Assembly (NCBI GenBank): GCA_964006375.1
Contig: OZ023265.1
Location: forward strand, 153,467,047 to 153,531,046
Direction of reading: 5' to 3'
DNA length: 64,000 bases
From: Tillus elongatus
Taxonomy: Eukaryota; Arthropoda; Insecta; Coleoptera; Cleridae
Shown: positions 24,682 through 40,407 of the stretch, one piece after another
Layout: each line of letters opens with the position of its first letter
How positions within the stretch are numbered: position 1 is the first letter of the stretch
Notes under the pieces: generated by a model
What the model was told of the DNA's origin: nothing
The model's database searches: none
What the model saw: only the letters and a program-made list of their open reading frames with translations
Made by a program: the position numbers and the translations under genes

Positions 24682-24695
24682 GTTACCATGGGAAC
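24682..24695. promoter_or_regulatory. RFX-type X-box
   Basis: GTTACCATGGGAAC satisfies the RFX consensus RYYNYYWWRRNRAC at every position. A related half-site (GGTAACC) follows at 24714. RFX proteins drive ciliary genes in animals, but no ciliary gene is visible downstream, so the site may be fortuitous. Confidence 0.3.
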
Positions 24696-24780
24696 CTCGC
24701 TTTTCTAGGTTTGGTAACCAAGGAGATGAAACCTTAATATGGTTGTTATAAATTTTATAAGCTAACTTGAAACTTCCGCG

Positions 24781-24796
24781 TAGCGCCCTCTTTTGG
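24781..24796 (-). promoter_or_regulatory. CTCF-like word
   Basis: On the minus strand CCAAAAGAGGGCGCTA fits most of the CTCF core (CCASYAGRKGGCRS) except two positions. It is notable as a GC-rich word in AT-rich DNA but unproven. Confidence 0.25.
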
Positions 24797-25283
24797 TATC
24801 TTTTTGTTCTTCTTATGTGAACTCAGATTTCACTATTATTTTGGCAAAATTGTTCATAAATGTCATTACCATTCCAATTTGACAGATTGATATAATAATA
24901 ATGGTTACTTGCACTCATTGACTGGTATTATACTGCTATTTGGTTATTATTTGATGAAATACCTGGATTTCCAACTGCGGCGTCTATTGGGATTTTCCAC
25001 TATTGGGTGTTGTCTCGCTATACGTACTAATAGCCTTGATTGAAGTTCTTCAACAGTTATATATTGGTAAATATCTCGCTTCTATTAGACTTTTACTTTT
25101 GTTCTGGCGTGTTTCTAACTTTTTAAATATTTTTTTATTAATCTGCACGCTGCTAGCTTCTAGCTTGGTTTAAGTTCTTCTTCACAGTCCCGTTCTTAAT
25201 CCTCTCGGATACTATCATACGTTTCTTTTGTTTTATATATCACCAATCAAATCTGCTAATTATTGTTTAAAATTGCTAAAGAT

Positions 25284-25600
25284 TAACTGGGTATGAGAGG
25301 GCCTGAGATTACTCAGAGCTATCAAAACCTCTGGTTATATTGTTATTATTGTAGAAACCACTAACGGCTGGCAAAACCTCTGGATTGACGTCAACAGGTG
25401 CTTCTGCATGGCATGGTTCTGAATGGGGCTGCCATAATGATGTCTAATGGGGATCCCATAATGATGTTCAACGGGGCACTCAAAACGCTGAAGCTGATGT
25501 AGCGTCCATAACGGTGTAGATTGGGGCTCCAATTATGGTGATATTGAACGGGGTACTCCAAACCGGATAGCTCATTATATGAGCTATCCCGTTTGGAGAA
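25284..25600 (+). repeat. ~300-bp direct repeat, copy 1
   Basis: From AACTGGGTATGAGAGGGCC to a self-complementary GATAGCTCATTATATGAGCTATC end at 25565-25587. A second copy lies at 25826-26118 at about 80 percent identity by eye. Inside are short reiterations of the type TTGAACGGGGCACTC. Confidence 0.75.
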
Positions 25601-25825
25601 AAACTCTCTCTTAGCCAATCATAGTTGTTTCTAACATTTTTACCGTTGCTAAAATTTTGTTGAAGAGAGATCGACCTGAACACTGCAGCGGATTATAAAC
25701 TATTATGTTGTGAAAATATAACTTATTGTGATAGATGGAAGCAATTATAAATAAAATTTTAGAATCGAAATAGAGGTTACAGAGTAGCAATGTACTTAAC
25801 TATGGTGTGTTCTGTGGTGCTCGTT

Positions 25826-26118
25826 GGATTAACTGGGACGAGAGGGCCAGACGCTACTCAGGGCTAGCGAAACCTCTGGATATAATGTTGTTATTGTGGG
25901 ACCACTCAGGGCTGGCAAAACCGCTAAATTGACTTCAACAGGTACTTCTGCATGGCATGGTGCTGAACGGGACTGTGATAATTATGTCGAATGGGTATCC
26001 CATAACGATAACGAACGGAGCCCTCAAAACGATAGAGCTGATGTGGTTTCCATAACGGTGTCGAATGGACCTTCAATTATGGGGATATTGAACGGGGCAC
26101 TCCAAACGGGATAGCTAA
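25826..26118 (+). repeat. ~300-bp direct repeat, copy 2
   Basis: Second copy of the repeat, ending ACTCCAAACGGGATAGC without the palindromic extension. The two copies are about 540 bases apart. The frames on either strand (25391, 25896) are products of the repeat. Confidence 0.75.
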
Positions 26119-26400
26119 AAATAGTTGACTGCGTCTAAGTATATTGTTACATTCGAGGTTATTCATATGTGATATGCTTGTAGGATATCCACGTTAAGAA
26201 CAAAGTTAATCTGTATTAGTTCTTTATTAATAATGAGACTGTACGAGAATATCGCCACAATCTATTACAAAACAAGAAAAGAAGCATCCAACAGAGCGAT
26301 CATATAAGCAGTTATCATCTATTGTTACAAAGCAAATACATCATTTAGGAATATATAAGTTGTAAAACGTGTAACACGCTACAAAGTTACCGTGATTTTG
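26119..26400 (-). repeat. LTR-like repeat fragment
   Basis: Shares GTTGTAAAACGTGTAA (26359) and the preceding pattern with 8180-8240, in the same orientation. Probably the same LTR-like family; termini not identified. Confidence 0.35.
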
Positions 26401-27080
26401 TTAATCGCCTGGATGAGTTTGTAGATGAGCACTGTAAGTCTAATTTTTGTTAAAAAATCGTAAAGAAAATTTTTAAAACGCAATATTTTTTGAAGCACTT
26501 GAAAATTTGCACATGCATAAAAGACGCGACAATAAAGCTTTTAACCACATTTTTAATTAAATGGCCTACGGGAAAATAAGTTTTTCGAAAACAAAAATTT
26601 GGAAAAACAATCTACATCAGTTAAAATTCCATAAAAATTTCGCACATTCAAAGTTAACGAGTATGGTTAGAGTATGAATGTCTTTTACTTTAGAAAAGAG
26701 AAATAAAAAAGCCGTCCAAGGACACAACAGTCAGTGAAAATTGAATATAAGTGAGCCGGGTTGTTAGAAGTAATAAAATATCATTTAAATCTTAAAATGT
26801 ATAACACCGGGCATTACACATATTCGTAAATAGTGATGACAGATGAAAGTTCGTTGAAAAATAAAATTAATCCAATACCTCTGGTTAATACCCATCAATT
26901 TTGAATTACAAATTCCTCATTTTACTCCAAAATAATATTATTAAATTCGTTTATACCATCTGTCAACTCTCTACCGCTGTCATTTGGTTTCTAGTATCTG
27001 TGTGATTTTGTCAATGTCAGTCGCCACTTGGCAATATTAACGGTTTTATGTATAATAGTTTGAAGGAGCCGTAGAATATC
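26401..27080 (+). repeat. Flank B-related dispersed repeat
   Basis: Begins with CGCCTGGATGAGTTTGTAGATGAGC and an AACGCAATATTTTTTGAAGCACTTG-type stretch that matches 12540-12710 inverted and 30890-31100 direct. The match with 30838-31400 continues to TACCGCTGTCATTTG at 26968. It is a related family without a microsatellite. Confidence 0.55.
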
Positions 27081-27640
27081 GCCGTATTTATTTTGCTAAT
27101 TTGTGATATAAACACAGTAAGTAAATATTCATTAAATGAATTTCGTATATATAATGTATATTTCTAGGTTAAACTACATAGTGATATTTGATATATAAGA
27201 TGAAAGGGTCAAATTGCAATTTACCTTGCCGACAGTTTTAGAAACATAGACGGCTGATAAAGTTTGGCATCTTACATGCACGTTGACACTATTTTTACCC
27301 TTCGCTTCTTTGTCTTTGCTGAGTTAAGTATTTACATTTAAACTTTTTCGCTGGCCTGGTGCGGTAGGTCAAAAATTGGTAAATGTGCACTTTGGCTCAC
27401 GGAAGGCTTTTAAAAATCATTTGTATAAACTTGCTTAGAACCCCTCCTGGCTGCTTTGAAAGCCAAAATATAGATCTCAGATAAATATAAAAAAAGAGCG
27501 TAGAGTGTCAATTTCTAATAAAACCTTATAACGAAAAAGGTTAATATCCCCACGTTGTGGAGACAGTATAACGAAAAAGGTTACTCTCCACCCCACATTA
27601 TGGAGTTAAAGAATTAATTAACTAAATAAATATAACATAA
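27081..27640. other. Short duplication; otherwise unassigned
   Basis: A 40-base unit containing TATAACGAAAAAGGTTA is repeated at 27527 and 27568. Nothing else is recognised. Confidence 0.4.
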
Positions 27641-27790
27641 ATTAACTCAGGGCTTGGGTTTCGGCACTTGCAGTTGGTAGGTTTCATGATGCACAAATGA
27701 CATTTAGGAGTTACGAGTAAAATCAGTTTATTAAAAGATTATTGAAGTTATACAATGCAGCAAATTTAATCAAGCAAATTAAATAAAAAC

Positions 27791-28060
27791 TCTGGACGCA
27801 GCAAGTGCGTTATGGTAGTGAATTTTCATAAAAATGTTTTTATTGCAAATATGTGTGTTTTCTTTATAAGAAAGCAGGCATCAATTTTGGTTACCAGTAT
27901 AACCTATATAGTAAAAACAATGTGCCATGTTTCATCAAAATAACTTTATTGTGTGAAAATGTACAAAAATTTCAAAATAATTAAGGCTGGCTCAGAACTG
28001 ACACTGATAGGGAGAATCCGTCTGTGTAATTAAAAGAAAACATTGTTTAATCTATTTCAA
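27791..28060 (+). mobile_element. ~310-bp hairpin family, left end
   Basis: Starts with a perfect module (GACGCAGCAAGTGCGTTATGG at about 27795) and continues with the family interior (ATCAATTTTGGTTACCAG; CATCAAAATAACTTTATTG). It merges on the right into flank B of the next element, so its right end is lost. Confidence 0.7.
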
Positions 28061-28164
28061 CTGAGCAGATTTTTCTGGTTAACGAACTTATCCAAGCCAC
28101 TTGTAAAAGGAAGGTACTCACCAAATTTTATCAAAATCGGCTTATTATTCTTTGAGTTATCGGT

Positions 28165-28255
<91 letters not shown>

Positions 28256-28350
28256 AAATTGAAACCAATTCCGGATATGTGTTGAAGGAATTTTTTCAAA
28301 ATTCAAAAGTCTAGATCTCCTCATTAGTGATTTTTTTAAAGAAAATTCAC
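28061..28350 (-). mobile_element. Microsatellite-bearing element, compact copy
   Basis: Reversed flank B (28075-28167), (AT)n at 28168-28252, flank A (28253-28350) ending in TTAGTGATTTTTTTAAAGAAAATTCAC. This compact form shows the minimal order B-(AT)n-A clearly. Confidence 0.75.
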
Positions 28351-28659
28351 TAAAAGAAAAGATATGAATTGTTTACTTCAACTTGGCCTATAGCAATGTA
28401 AAAATGAGTTGAGGAGCATACGCTACTTTAAAAAGAAAACCACAGGTAAATAATGTACTTAACTCCAGCTTCAGATTGCTACCTCCAAGGTGGTGATCAC
28501 ATTTGTCTAGCCCTGTATGTTGGAATTGCCTCAGAGACTTCGTGGGAAACGGTCATCTATCGAGATGCTGATCCCACGGTTCCATTCAGGGAGGTGTTGT
28601 TGAGGGCTACACCTATCCAGGTGTTGTTCACAGGGCTGCTCTTTAACCAGGTTTTATTT

Positions 28660-28850
28660 AGGGTTGCGTGAAGGTCACTCCCTAACGAGGTGTTGTTTAG
28701 GGCTTCTTGTAGGCCGCTCCCTAACGGGGTGTTGTTATGGATTTCTTGTAGGCCTCTTCCTAACGGAATGTTGTTTAGGGCTTCTTTTAGGCCGCTCCCT
28801 AACGGGGTGTTGTTTAGGGCTTCTTGTAGGCCGCTCCCTAACGGGGTGTT
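28660..28850 (+). repeat. ~36-39-bp minisatellite, about five copies
   Basis: Tandem units of the type GGCCGCTCCCTAACGGGGTG followed by TTGTTTAGGGCTTCTTGTA. Both strands stay open across it, giving a repetitive Asn-Thr-Pro-Leu-Gly-Ser-Gly-type frame on the minus strand (28557-28934) that I do not regard as a gene. A related GC-rich reiteration occurs at the equivalent place in copy 2 (60570-60660). Confidence 0.8.
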
Positions 28851-29041
28851 TAGGCATGCTGTTTTCCGACTAAAATTTAACTGTAAGACATCATTTCTTG
28901 GTAAATTTGAAACAGAAGAGAGCGTGGCACGCATTGCAAGCGTTTATAAAGATTTTTTTATCTAGACACGTCACGGAGCTACCGCGGCTGCAGGCGTATT
29001 CCATTGAGTTGGAATGCGGTAGAGTAACCGACCGCCGAGTT

Positions 29042-29075
29042 TGACGTCACTGAAGGGATTTAGACTCTGACGTCA
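29042..29075. promoter_or_regulatory. Paired CRE sites (TGACGTCA x2)
   Basis: Perfect palindromic TGACGTCA at 29042 and 29068. The same pair with the same 26-base spacing occurs at 61217 and 61243 in the second copy. CREB/ATF-class bZIP factors bind this octamer. Their position about 100 bases upstream of the TTTATAAA box on the minus strand is consistent with an LTR enhancer. Confidence 0.5.
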
Positions 29076-29135
29076 CTAAAGGGATTGATTCAGAAGCTTA
29101 AAAATGAAAGGCGTTAACGCGTGTGACATGTCACG

Positions 29136-30397
29136 TTTGTTTTGTTACAACCTGCTTTTGAAAAACTTTGCTCTGCAAGGCAGGCCCAATTGAGTCACTA
29201 ATAATTATTAATATTGTTTTTCATTTATTATTGATAAGTTAATCATTAAATACATTGTGCAGTACTGATACAATCCTATATAAGCGTATTCTATTGCTTT
29301 TCTTTCAGTAAATTAAATAGATTTTTTAATGATATGTTTTTCTCATATTTCTCTCAATATGCTCGCGCCCCACAGGTTGAGGATCGCTGAATGAATGTAT
29401 ATTACACGTTCGTTTTGCCTTTTCACTACAGCGTTTCATATGTATTGGTAAATGGTAATGCTAAATACAAGCCCATAAAAACATCTTGATGACGATGTAT
29501 CTATTTGGGCAATCATTTTAAATATTAACGACTCCTCGTAAAACAGGCCATATAAGTAAACCACCAATTGGCGGAATTATCAATTCACCCTAATGTAGTC
29601 ATGGGCCGCCAGTAAAAACCCTCGCTCTAGGTAAGGTAACGTTCATGACGATTTGCAGCAACGCTCGTGAAACACGCAAAGGGGGTGTATTTTTGCACAC
29701 ATGTTTCCTTTATTGTTACATGGTTATCGCTTTACTTGTCAATACTAGAAGCAAGAACATATTTCAACGTCCGGTACGCATACTGTGTGTATTAAAACTG
29801 TGTACATTTAATATGTGTACGTTATGTGAAAAATGCCATTAAGTATCAGATAAACATGTAATTCTGCTAATAAAATTGCATGCAATACGATATGAGGGGG
29901 TATTAATAATGCAGAAATTACAGGTTCTAACAACACGATAAGCTGATTAGTTTGATTGTCATTTTTAAGTATTTGGTGAGTCAGAGTTTGCTTCCTTAAA
30001 AAATGCACGCGATTCTGCATAGATACCAACCAAATAAGTAACGTTTTGAAGGCAAACACAAGGCAATTTGTATTTTCGAAGCAAAGTCTAATTTTTAAGT
30101 AGACAAATCTTTATACGTGACAGGCTTTTCATCCTATCTGATACATTTATTTTAAGATTTTAATTACTATAATTAAAATTGTAAACAAAGTGTTATCTAG
30201 TGAAAAATTTGATAGTGGGCACATTAAGATAAAATCAGTTACATCTTAAATTACAAAACAATACCTACATTATATAGAAGCTATTAAAATTAATATAGGA
30301 AGACAATTACTAATTGACTAAACTCTAATAAAATAATAAAGTCTGTCCATCGAAAAAAAAATGGCTAGTTAGTCAACGGAAGTAAATAAATAAATAA

Positions 30398-30401
<4 letters not shown>
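29136..30401. other. No recognised feature
   Basis: AT-rich DNA. Nothing recognised. Confidence 0.4.

Positions 30402-30468
<67 letters not shown>
30402..30468. repeat. (AT)n tract
   Basis: Sixty-seven bases of AT dinucleotide next to a Penelope-type terminal region. Confidence 0.9.
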
Positions 30469-30470
<2 letters not shown>

Positions 30471-30474
30471 TCAT

Positions 30475-30840
30475 ATGTTATGTTAATGTGAGACATACTT
30501 GGTTCTCGGGTTGAACCGCGTCCAGAATTTATGAAAACTCGACGTTTCGGCTCCTGTTTTGGAGCCATTTTCAAGAGTTTCTTCTTCCTTAGAGTGGTGT
30601 ACAAAGGTGGATAAAGGAAATATGTAAGGACACTCTAAGGCCTCAATCTGCCTACTCCTTAGAGTGGTGGACAAAGGTGGGTAAAAAAATATGTAAGGAC
30701 ACTCTAACGCCTCAATCTGCCTACTCTTAAGGCCTAGGGTTGAATCCACTGAGACCTCACAGACGATCTCCGACGAGATTTGGGGAGTAGGCAGATTTAG
30801 TCCTCGTAATCGAGCTACAACAACCCAATCCAACCGATAA
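30475..30840 (-). repeat. Penelope-type terminal sequence with 70-bp duplication
   Basis: On the minus strand GGCTCC-AAAACA-GGAGCC forms a perfect 6-bp stem followed by GAAACGTC (30541-30565). This is the stem II plus GAAAC arrangement of the hammerhead ribozymes carried by Penelope-like elements. The upstream core reads CTTGAAAATGG, short of the CUGANGA consensus, so it is probably inactive. Next to it a 70-base unit starting AGAGTGGTG is repeated at 30591 and 30661. A diverged piece (CTAGAGTGGCGGATAAA) recurs at 52540. Confidence 0.5.
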
Positions 30841-31400
30841 ACAAAAAATACTTCACTGATTTGGACAAAATTTGGGAATTACCCTTATTTTGTTAATGGC
30901 TTGAATGAGTTGGTTCATCAGATCTTAAGGCCCAAAAAATGTAAAAACATTTTTTTAAATGCAATATATTTCAAATTCTTTAAGTGATTGAAACATACAT
31001 TTACAACCCAAAATAACATAGATATTCGCGGTTGTGTACCAATTTTCAAGTGTTTTGATGAAAGAGAAATAAAGTTATTCGAAATTAATAATAAAATAAT
31101 CCTCGACATCACTTCAAATTCTGTGAGGCAATATCTACAATGCTGAACAAATACAGATGACGTTACCTGTGGTGCTATGCTATTTAAATAAATCGTTAAT
31201 AAGGTTAGTTAAAAAATACCGTAATCCATAGCTGTATTTAATACCTACAAATTTCGAATTACCCATTACTCATGATTTTCAATTTATCCCTCCCATCCTA
31301 ATTTGCTCTATTAGACTGTGTTCCTGCTGGAGCTCCGCTGTCATTTGTCATTGTATGGTAGTATTATTTATTGTGAATTGTCAATATCAAATAGGAAATT
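30841..31400 (+). repeat. Flank B-related dispersed repeat, second copy
   Basis: Matches 26401-27080 in the same orientation from GGCTTGAATGAGTTGGTTC through CCGCTGTCATTTG. Non-coding. Confidence 0.55.
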
Positions 31401-31439
31401 TAGCTTAGTAGAAACAGACGCATGAAACAAAGAAAAAGA

Positions 31440-31665
31440 AGAAGAAATTGGAAAATTGCATTTAAAAGACTGAACAATATGCCATGTTTCATCAAAATAA
31501 CTTTATTGTTTGAAAATGTACAAAAATTTCCAAAAGTAAACTTAAAGTGTTCCTGAAAAAACTGGTTTATTGGTCAACCTTATAGGTTAATAGCAAATTG
31601 AGCTATTCAAATTTGAAGCATTTAATAAAAATTCGCTATCATAACGCACTTGCTGCGTCCCGAAT
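31440..31665 (-). mobile_element. ~310-bp hairpin family, right end
   Basis: Interior marker CATCAAAATAACTTTATTG at 31490 and an inverted perfect module (ACGCACTTGCTGCGT) at 31625-31665. The left end is missing. Confidence 0.65.
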
Positions 31666-32650
31666 TACTTTTCTTACAAATATGTATTATATTTCGATGG
31701 AAAATGCAAAAATGCTATAACATAAGGCATGTTCGATTAAAAAAAAAAAAGAAAATTTGAATCACCAACGACTTATGGGCCAGCCTGTAATTGTAGAAAT
31801 ATTTTTTTAAGATGTAGCTCAAGACACCCTTTATGTATACATTTTTTTCGTATCTTGCATAATAACGGATATATTGGGCTCTAATGATTTTTTACGAAAA
31901 TTCGACAAAAATGATATACCATTAAACGATAACCTCTATAGCCAACACTACTGCCAACGCATCAGAGAAAGGGTCTACTTGAAATGAATTTTCTGGAAAC
32001 ATTTTAGTAAAATGAAGGACAATGACGATTGAAACTAAGACTTCAGGCTTTGTTAAACATTCTTCTTGAGACATTTTCTTTCCATAGCTTATATTAGTTT
32101 CATGTTCATTGCCTAAATATTACCAATTTTAACGTTTTAAATCGCGACTTTGACGTTTTGAGGAAACCCCAAATTTATTTTTCGTTAAATACCTGTAAGT
32201 TTTTTGTCTTTTAACCTACAAGGCATAATGATATAAACTCGCGTACTAAATTTGGTTGTCCTTACTTTGGTAATTCCTGAGATATAATTTTTTTTAAAGA
32301 AAACACAAAATTTTCCGGGAAAACTTTGGCGTATTTTCCTGGCTAACGAACTTGTCCAAGCCACTTGCAAAGGGAAGGTATTGGCCAAATTCAATCAAAA
32401 TCGGCCCATTAGTTTTTGAATTTTTTTTTTAAATTCAAAAGAAGGAATCTTCTCATTAGTAATTTTTTTTTTAAAATTCGCTAGAAAGCTATGGCAACCA
32501 AATTTAGTACGCTGGTTTTCGCCATAAAGGGTATCCCTTGTACCAAAATTCAGATCTTTAGATTAAAAGACAAAGAAGTTACAAGCATCTGATTAAAACA
32601 AATGTAAACGTCAAAATTGATAATTCTGGTAATCATACCTTAGTATGCAT
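31666..32650 (-). mobile_element. Microsatellite element lacking the microsatellite
   Basis: The tail, interior and reversed flank B (32270-32410) are all present and match 57838-58500. Where the (AT)n tract should be, flank B joins directly to the outer end of flank A (TCTCATTAGTAATTTTTTTT, 32450). The sequence to 32650 repeats part of the interior (GGCAACCAAATTTAG). This copy shows that the element can exist without its AT tract. Confidence 0.65.
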
Positions 32651-32849
32651 TCGCGCCTGGTGAGTTATAAATACTGCTCGAAATCACTAACAAGCTCATA
32701 GATCTGTGTCTCAGCTGTCATTTTCCTTTATTTAGTTAAAATATGAGAAAAAAAATCAATTTTAAACAAAAATTGTATGGTGTAAATAATAAAAATAATC
32801 AAGACTTTACAAAAGTATATACCTGTGAGTAGATACATCTGCTACGTCG

Positions 32850-32931
32850 AGAATGGCCGAGAGGTAAAAGCAGCAGTGTTGATTTAGTAATCGACTCCTA
32901 TAACACGCATTCTAATCTCAGTTAGTGACTT
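32850..32931 (+). mobile_element. tRNA-like head of a second SINE type
   Basis: GAGAATGGCCGAGAGGTAAAA fits the A-box region of tRNA-Ser or tRNA-Leu, and ATTCTAATCTC is a damaged B box. It is followed by a T-rich tract. Sequence at 33070-33180 recurs at 63070-63170 and may be its body. The damaged B box argues against a working tRNA gene. Confidence 0.4.
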
Positions 32932-33199
32932 CACCTTTTTTTAATTTTTTTTAGTCTAATTTCATTTTACCGTTATCTAATCAGATTGTGTAATTCCGAT
33001 GAATTTTTTAGCAGGTCTTTGTATAACACATTCAATTAGGACGAGATAAAAACTTTTAAGTCTTATTTCAATTTGAATAGCACATCTGGTTGTTTGTTAT
33101 TGCCCTAACCTAGTGAAACCGTTCCATATTTAATACAGCCGTAGACTTTTCCCGTGGCTTCACAAGTGCTTGTTCTCTTATGCAACCGATTTCAATTTT

Positions 33200-33520
33200 A
33201 ACTGAATGCAGCAAGTGTGTTATGGTAGCGTATTTATATTAAAGTTTCAAATTTGAATAGCTCAATTTGCTACTAACCTAACGTTCTTTGGCCAGGAACC
33301 AGTTTTTTCGGGAATATTTTAAGTTCTTTTTCGGAAAATTTTTGTACATTTTCAAACAATAAAGTCATTTTAATGAAATATGGTACATTGTTTCCACTAT
33401 ATAGGTTATACTGGTGAGCAAGTTTCATGCCAGCTTTCTTAAAAAAGACATATTTGTTATTAAAAACATTTTTATGAAAATTCATTACCCTAACGTACTT
33501 GCTGCGTCCAGACTTTTTAT
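33200..33520 (-). mobile_element. ~310-bp hairpin family, complete copy
   Basis: Module at both ends: ATGCAGCAAGTGTGTTATGG at 33203, where the hairpin is kept through G-T pairs, and inverted CCTAACGTACTTGCTGCGTC at 33488-33513. The interior matches 27800-27970, 52960-53200 and 57430-57660. It is inserted at the end of a transposase relic. Confidence 0.75.
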
Positions 33521-33534
33521 TATTTTGCGTACAA

Positions 33535-33900
33535 TTTTTCAAACTGTGGTGTATGGCATTTGCAATCGTTTTGATATTGAATTTATACTACTGATTGTTA
33601 GCGGATTAGTGTTGGCTATGTTTTGGTTTTTCAGAGGAACTTCTGCAACTTGGAAGTCACAAATCCTTGGTCTTCCTGATATCGGTAGGTCAGTTACAGC
33701 CCCTGTTCTATCAAATTTGCTAATCAAGTTACGGTACGCTTTCATTTGACATGGCTCTGTTTCTCAAACGCATCTTCGTACGGAATCTTCGTAATCCCGC
33801 AGTGAATTTTTATCACTATCGGAATAACATTGTACTAAACCAGTTCTTATTTGTGAATCCGTGTTATTGAAGTTTTAATCATTGCAAGCTTTGTTTGCGC
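33535..33900 (-). pseudogene. ITm transposase N-terminal fragment
   Basis: Minus-strand frame with the helix-turn-helix portion typical of insect ITm transposases: YRNLISKFDRTGAVTDLPIS, GRPRI and SISKRLQMPYTTV. No catalytic domain follows because the hairpin element at 33200-33520 cuts it. The family within ITm cannot be decided from this part. Confidence 0.65.
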
Positions 33901-33940
33901 AATTTTTTTTTATGAAGTCTAGCTATTTAGAATATATATA

Positions 33941-39083
<5,143 letters not shown>

Positions 39084-39805
39084 GGTGATTGCTGAGAAGT
39101 GCTCATTAGAAGTTTATGACCTTCTCATCCGATTTGACAGCTGGAAATTTGGATTCGGCCATTATGCCATATTCCCATTCTGACTAAAATAGTTGCACTA
39201 CTCTAGCATTTCCGGTTATACCGGAAGTCGCTATCAACTTCGTTATTTTAAATGAAACACCCTGTATATTTTTTCATTTTCAGCAAAACGATCCAATTTG
39301 GGATAGATTTTATGTAGTACTTTCTGCACCTAGCGTTATTAGTTTTTGAAATATTGGCGATTTTTGAAAAATATTTGTTATCACAGCTCTTTTTATAATT
39401 TGATATATCCTTGTAAAGTGTAAATCTAGAAAATATATTTTTGGACAACAGATTGCTGGTAACTATTTCTTGCAGAATTATTGGAATGAAAATCTATTTT
39501 TTATACAGGGTGTGCGATAATAGCCTGACAAAATATCGAAATTCAAGCGGGTATAACCTGATTTTTTCAAATGGAACACCCTATATATTTCTATTCCAAA
39601 GCATTTTACAGACATAACTCTACAACTTTTATTAACTATGTCCTATACCTAAATAGCATAATTTCTGAGATATTGTTAGTTTCCTGAAGTAATATATTTA
39701 ATATCGCAGCAGAGAATTTTAATTCCAATGCTTTCATGGCGTTGGATTATCCAGTTTCTTTTTATATTCATGATGACACGCTGACAATTTGAGAACAATA
39801 TTAAA

Positions 39806-40050
39806 AAGTCTGGACGCAGTAAGTGCGTTATGGTAGTGAATTTTCATAAAAATATTTTAAATAACAAATATTTGTTTATTAAAAGAAAGCAAGCATTAAA
39901 TTTGATTACCAGTATGACCTATATAGTAGAAAATACCATATGTCACCAAAATAACTTTATTGTTTGAAAATGTACAAAAATGTTTCGCAATTAACTTAAA
40001 ATGTTCCAAAAAAAAAACTAGTTTTCTGGCCAATGACCATTATTAACACC
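39806..40050 (+). mobile_element. ~310-bp hairpin family, nested in DD41D element
   Basis: Starts with the module GACGCAGTAAGTGCGTTATGG (39811) and continues with the family interior to TTTTCTGGCCAATGACC. The right module is absent. It inserted after the DD41D element, which dates the hairpin family as active later than that insertion. Confidence 0.7.
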
Positions 40051-40407
40051 CACCCACCCTTGTGTAATTTGTCCTCCAGAGTCCAAGGCACTTGTCAGAT
40101 TCCTCCTAGCTCAAACATTTAGCAAGTTTTGTTGAAAAAAGAACGTCAATTTATTATGGCATTATCATTGTAAAAATGTAATAGCAGAACTATTAAAGTA
40201 ACACGACAATCATACACTAACATTAAATGAATTTAATTCTTATTTACAGAGTAAAGTTACGCTAGATTAGATTATGTACAGTGAACGGGGAAAAGAAAAC
40301 AACTTGTGATGGAACCATACCTGAAAAATTCAAAGTAATTGTTCAATGTGACTTCCTTTTTGGTTCAAACACTCTGAAATTCTTTAATGTACTCCAGCGG
40401 TGGTCGT

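Larger units (their letters stand above)
23901..25283. other. Possibly non-repetitive stretch
   Basis: I found no repeat shared with the rest of the window and no coding homology. It contains an RFX-type X-box and a CTCF-like word (listed separately). It may be unique intergenic DNA. Confidence 0.4.
27641..29135 (-). repeat. CRE-bearing LTR-like repeat, copy 1 (interrupted)
   Basis: Blocks at 27641-27790 and 28450-29135 match 60076-61314 in order, so they form one element. It is interrupted by hairpin-family DNA (27791-28350) and contains a local minisatellite (28660-28850). On the minus strand it begins TGACATGTCACACGCG, carries two TGACGTCA sites 26 bases apart, a TTTATAAA box (28943) and, near its end, an inverted AATAAACTGATTTT-type signal. 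This order of enhancer sites, TATA box and polyadenylation signal suits an LTR. No internal coding region or flanking partner was found, so it would be a solo LTR. Confidence 0.5.

Noticed and set aside
28557..28934. 125-codon frame with repeated Leu-Gly-Ser-Gly units, reminiscent of a repetitive structural peptide
   Set aside because: The repeat exists at DNA level and both strands are open, and there is no signal peptide.
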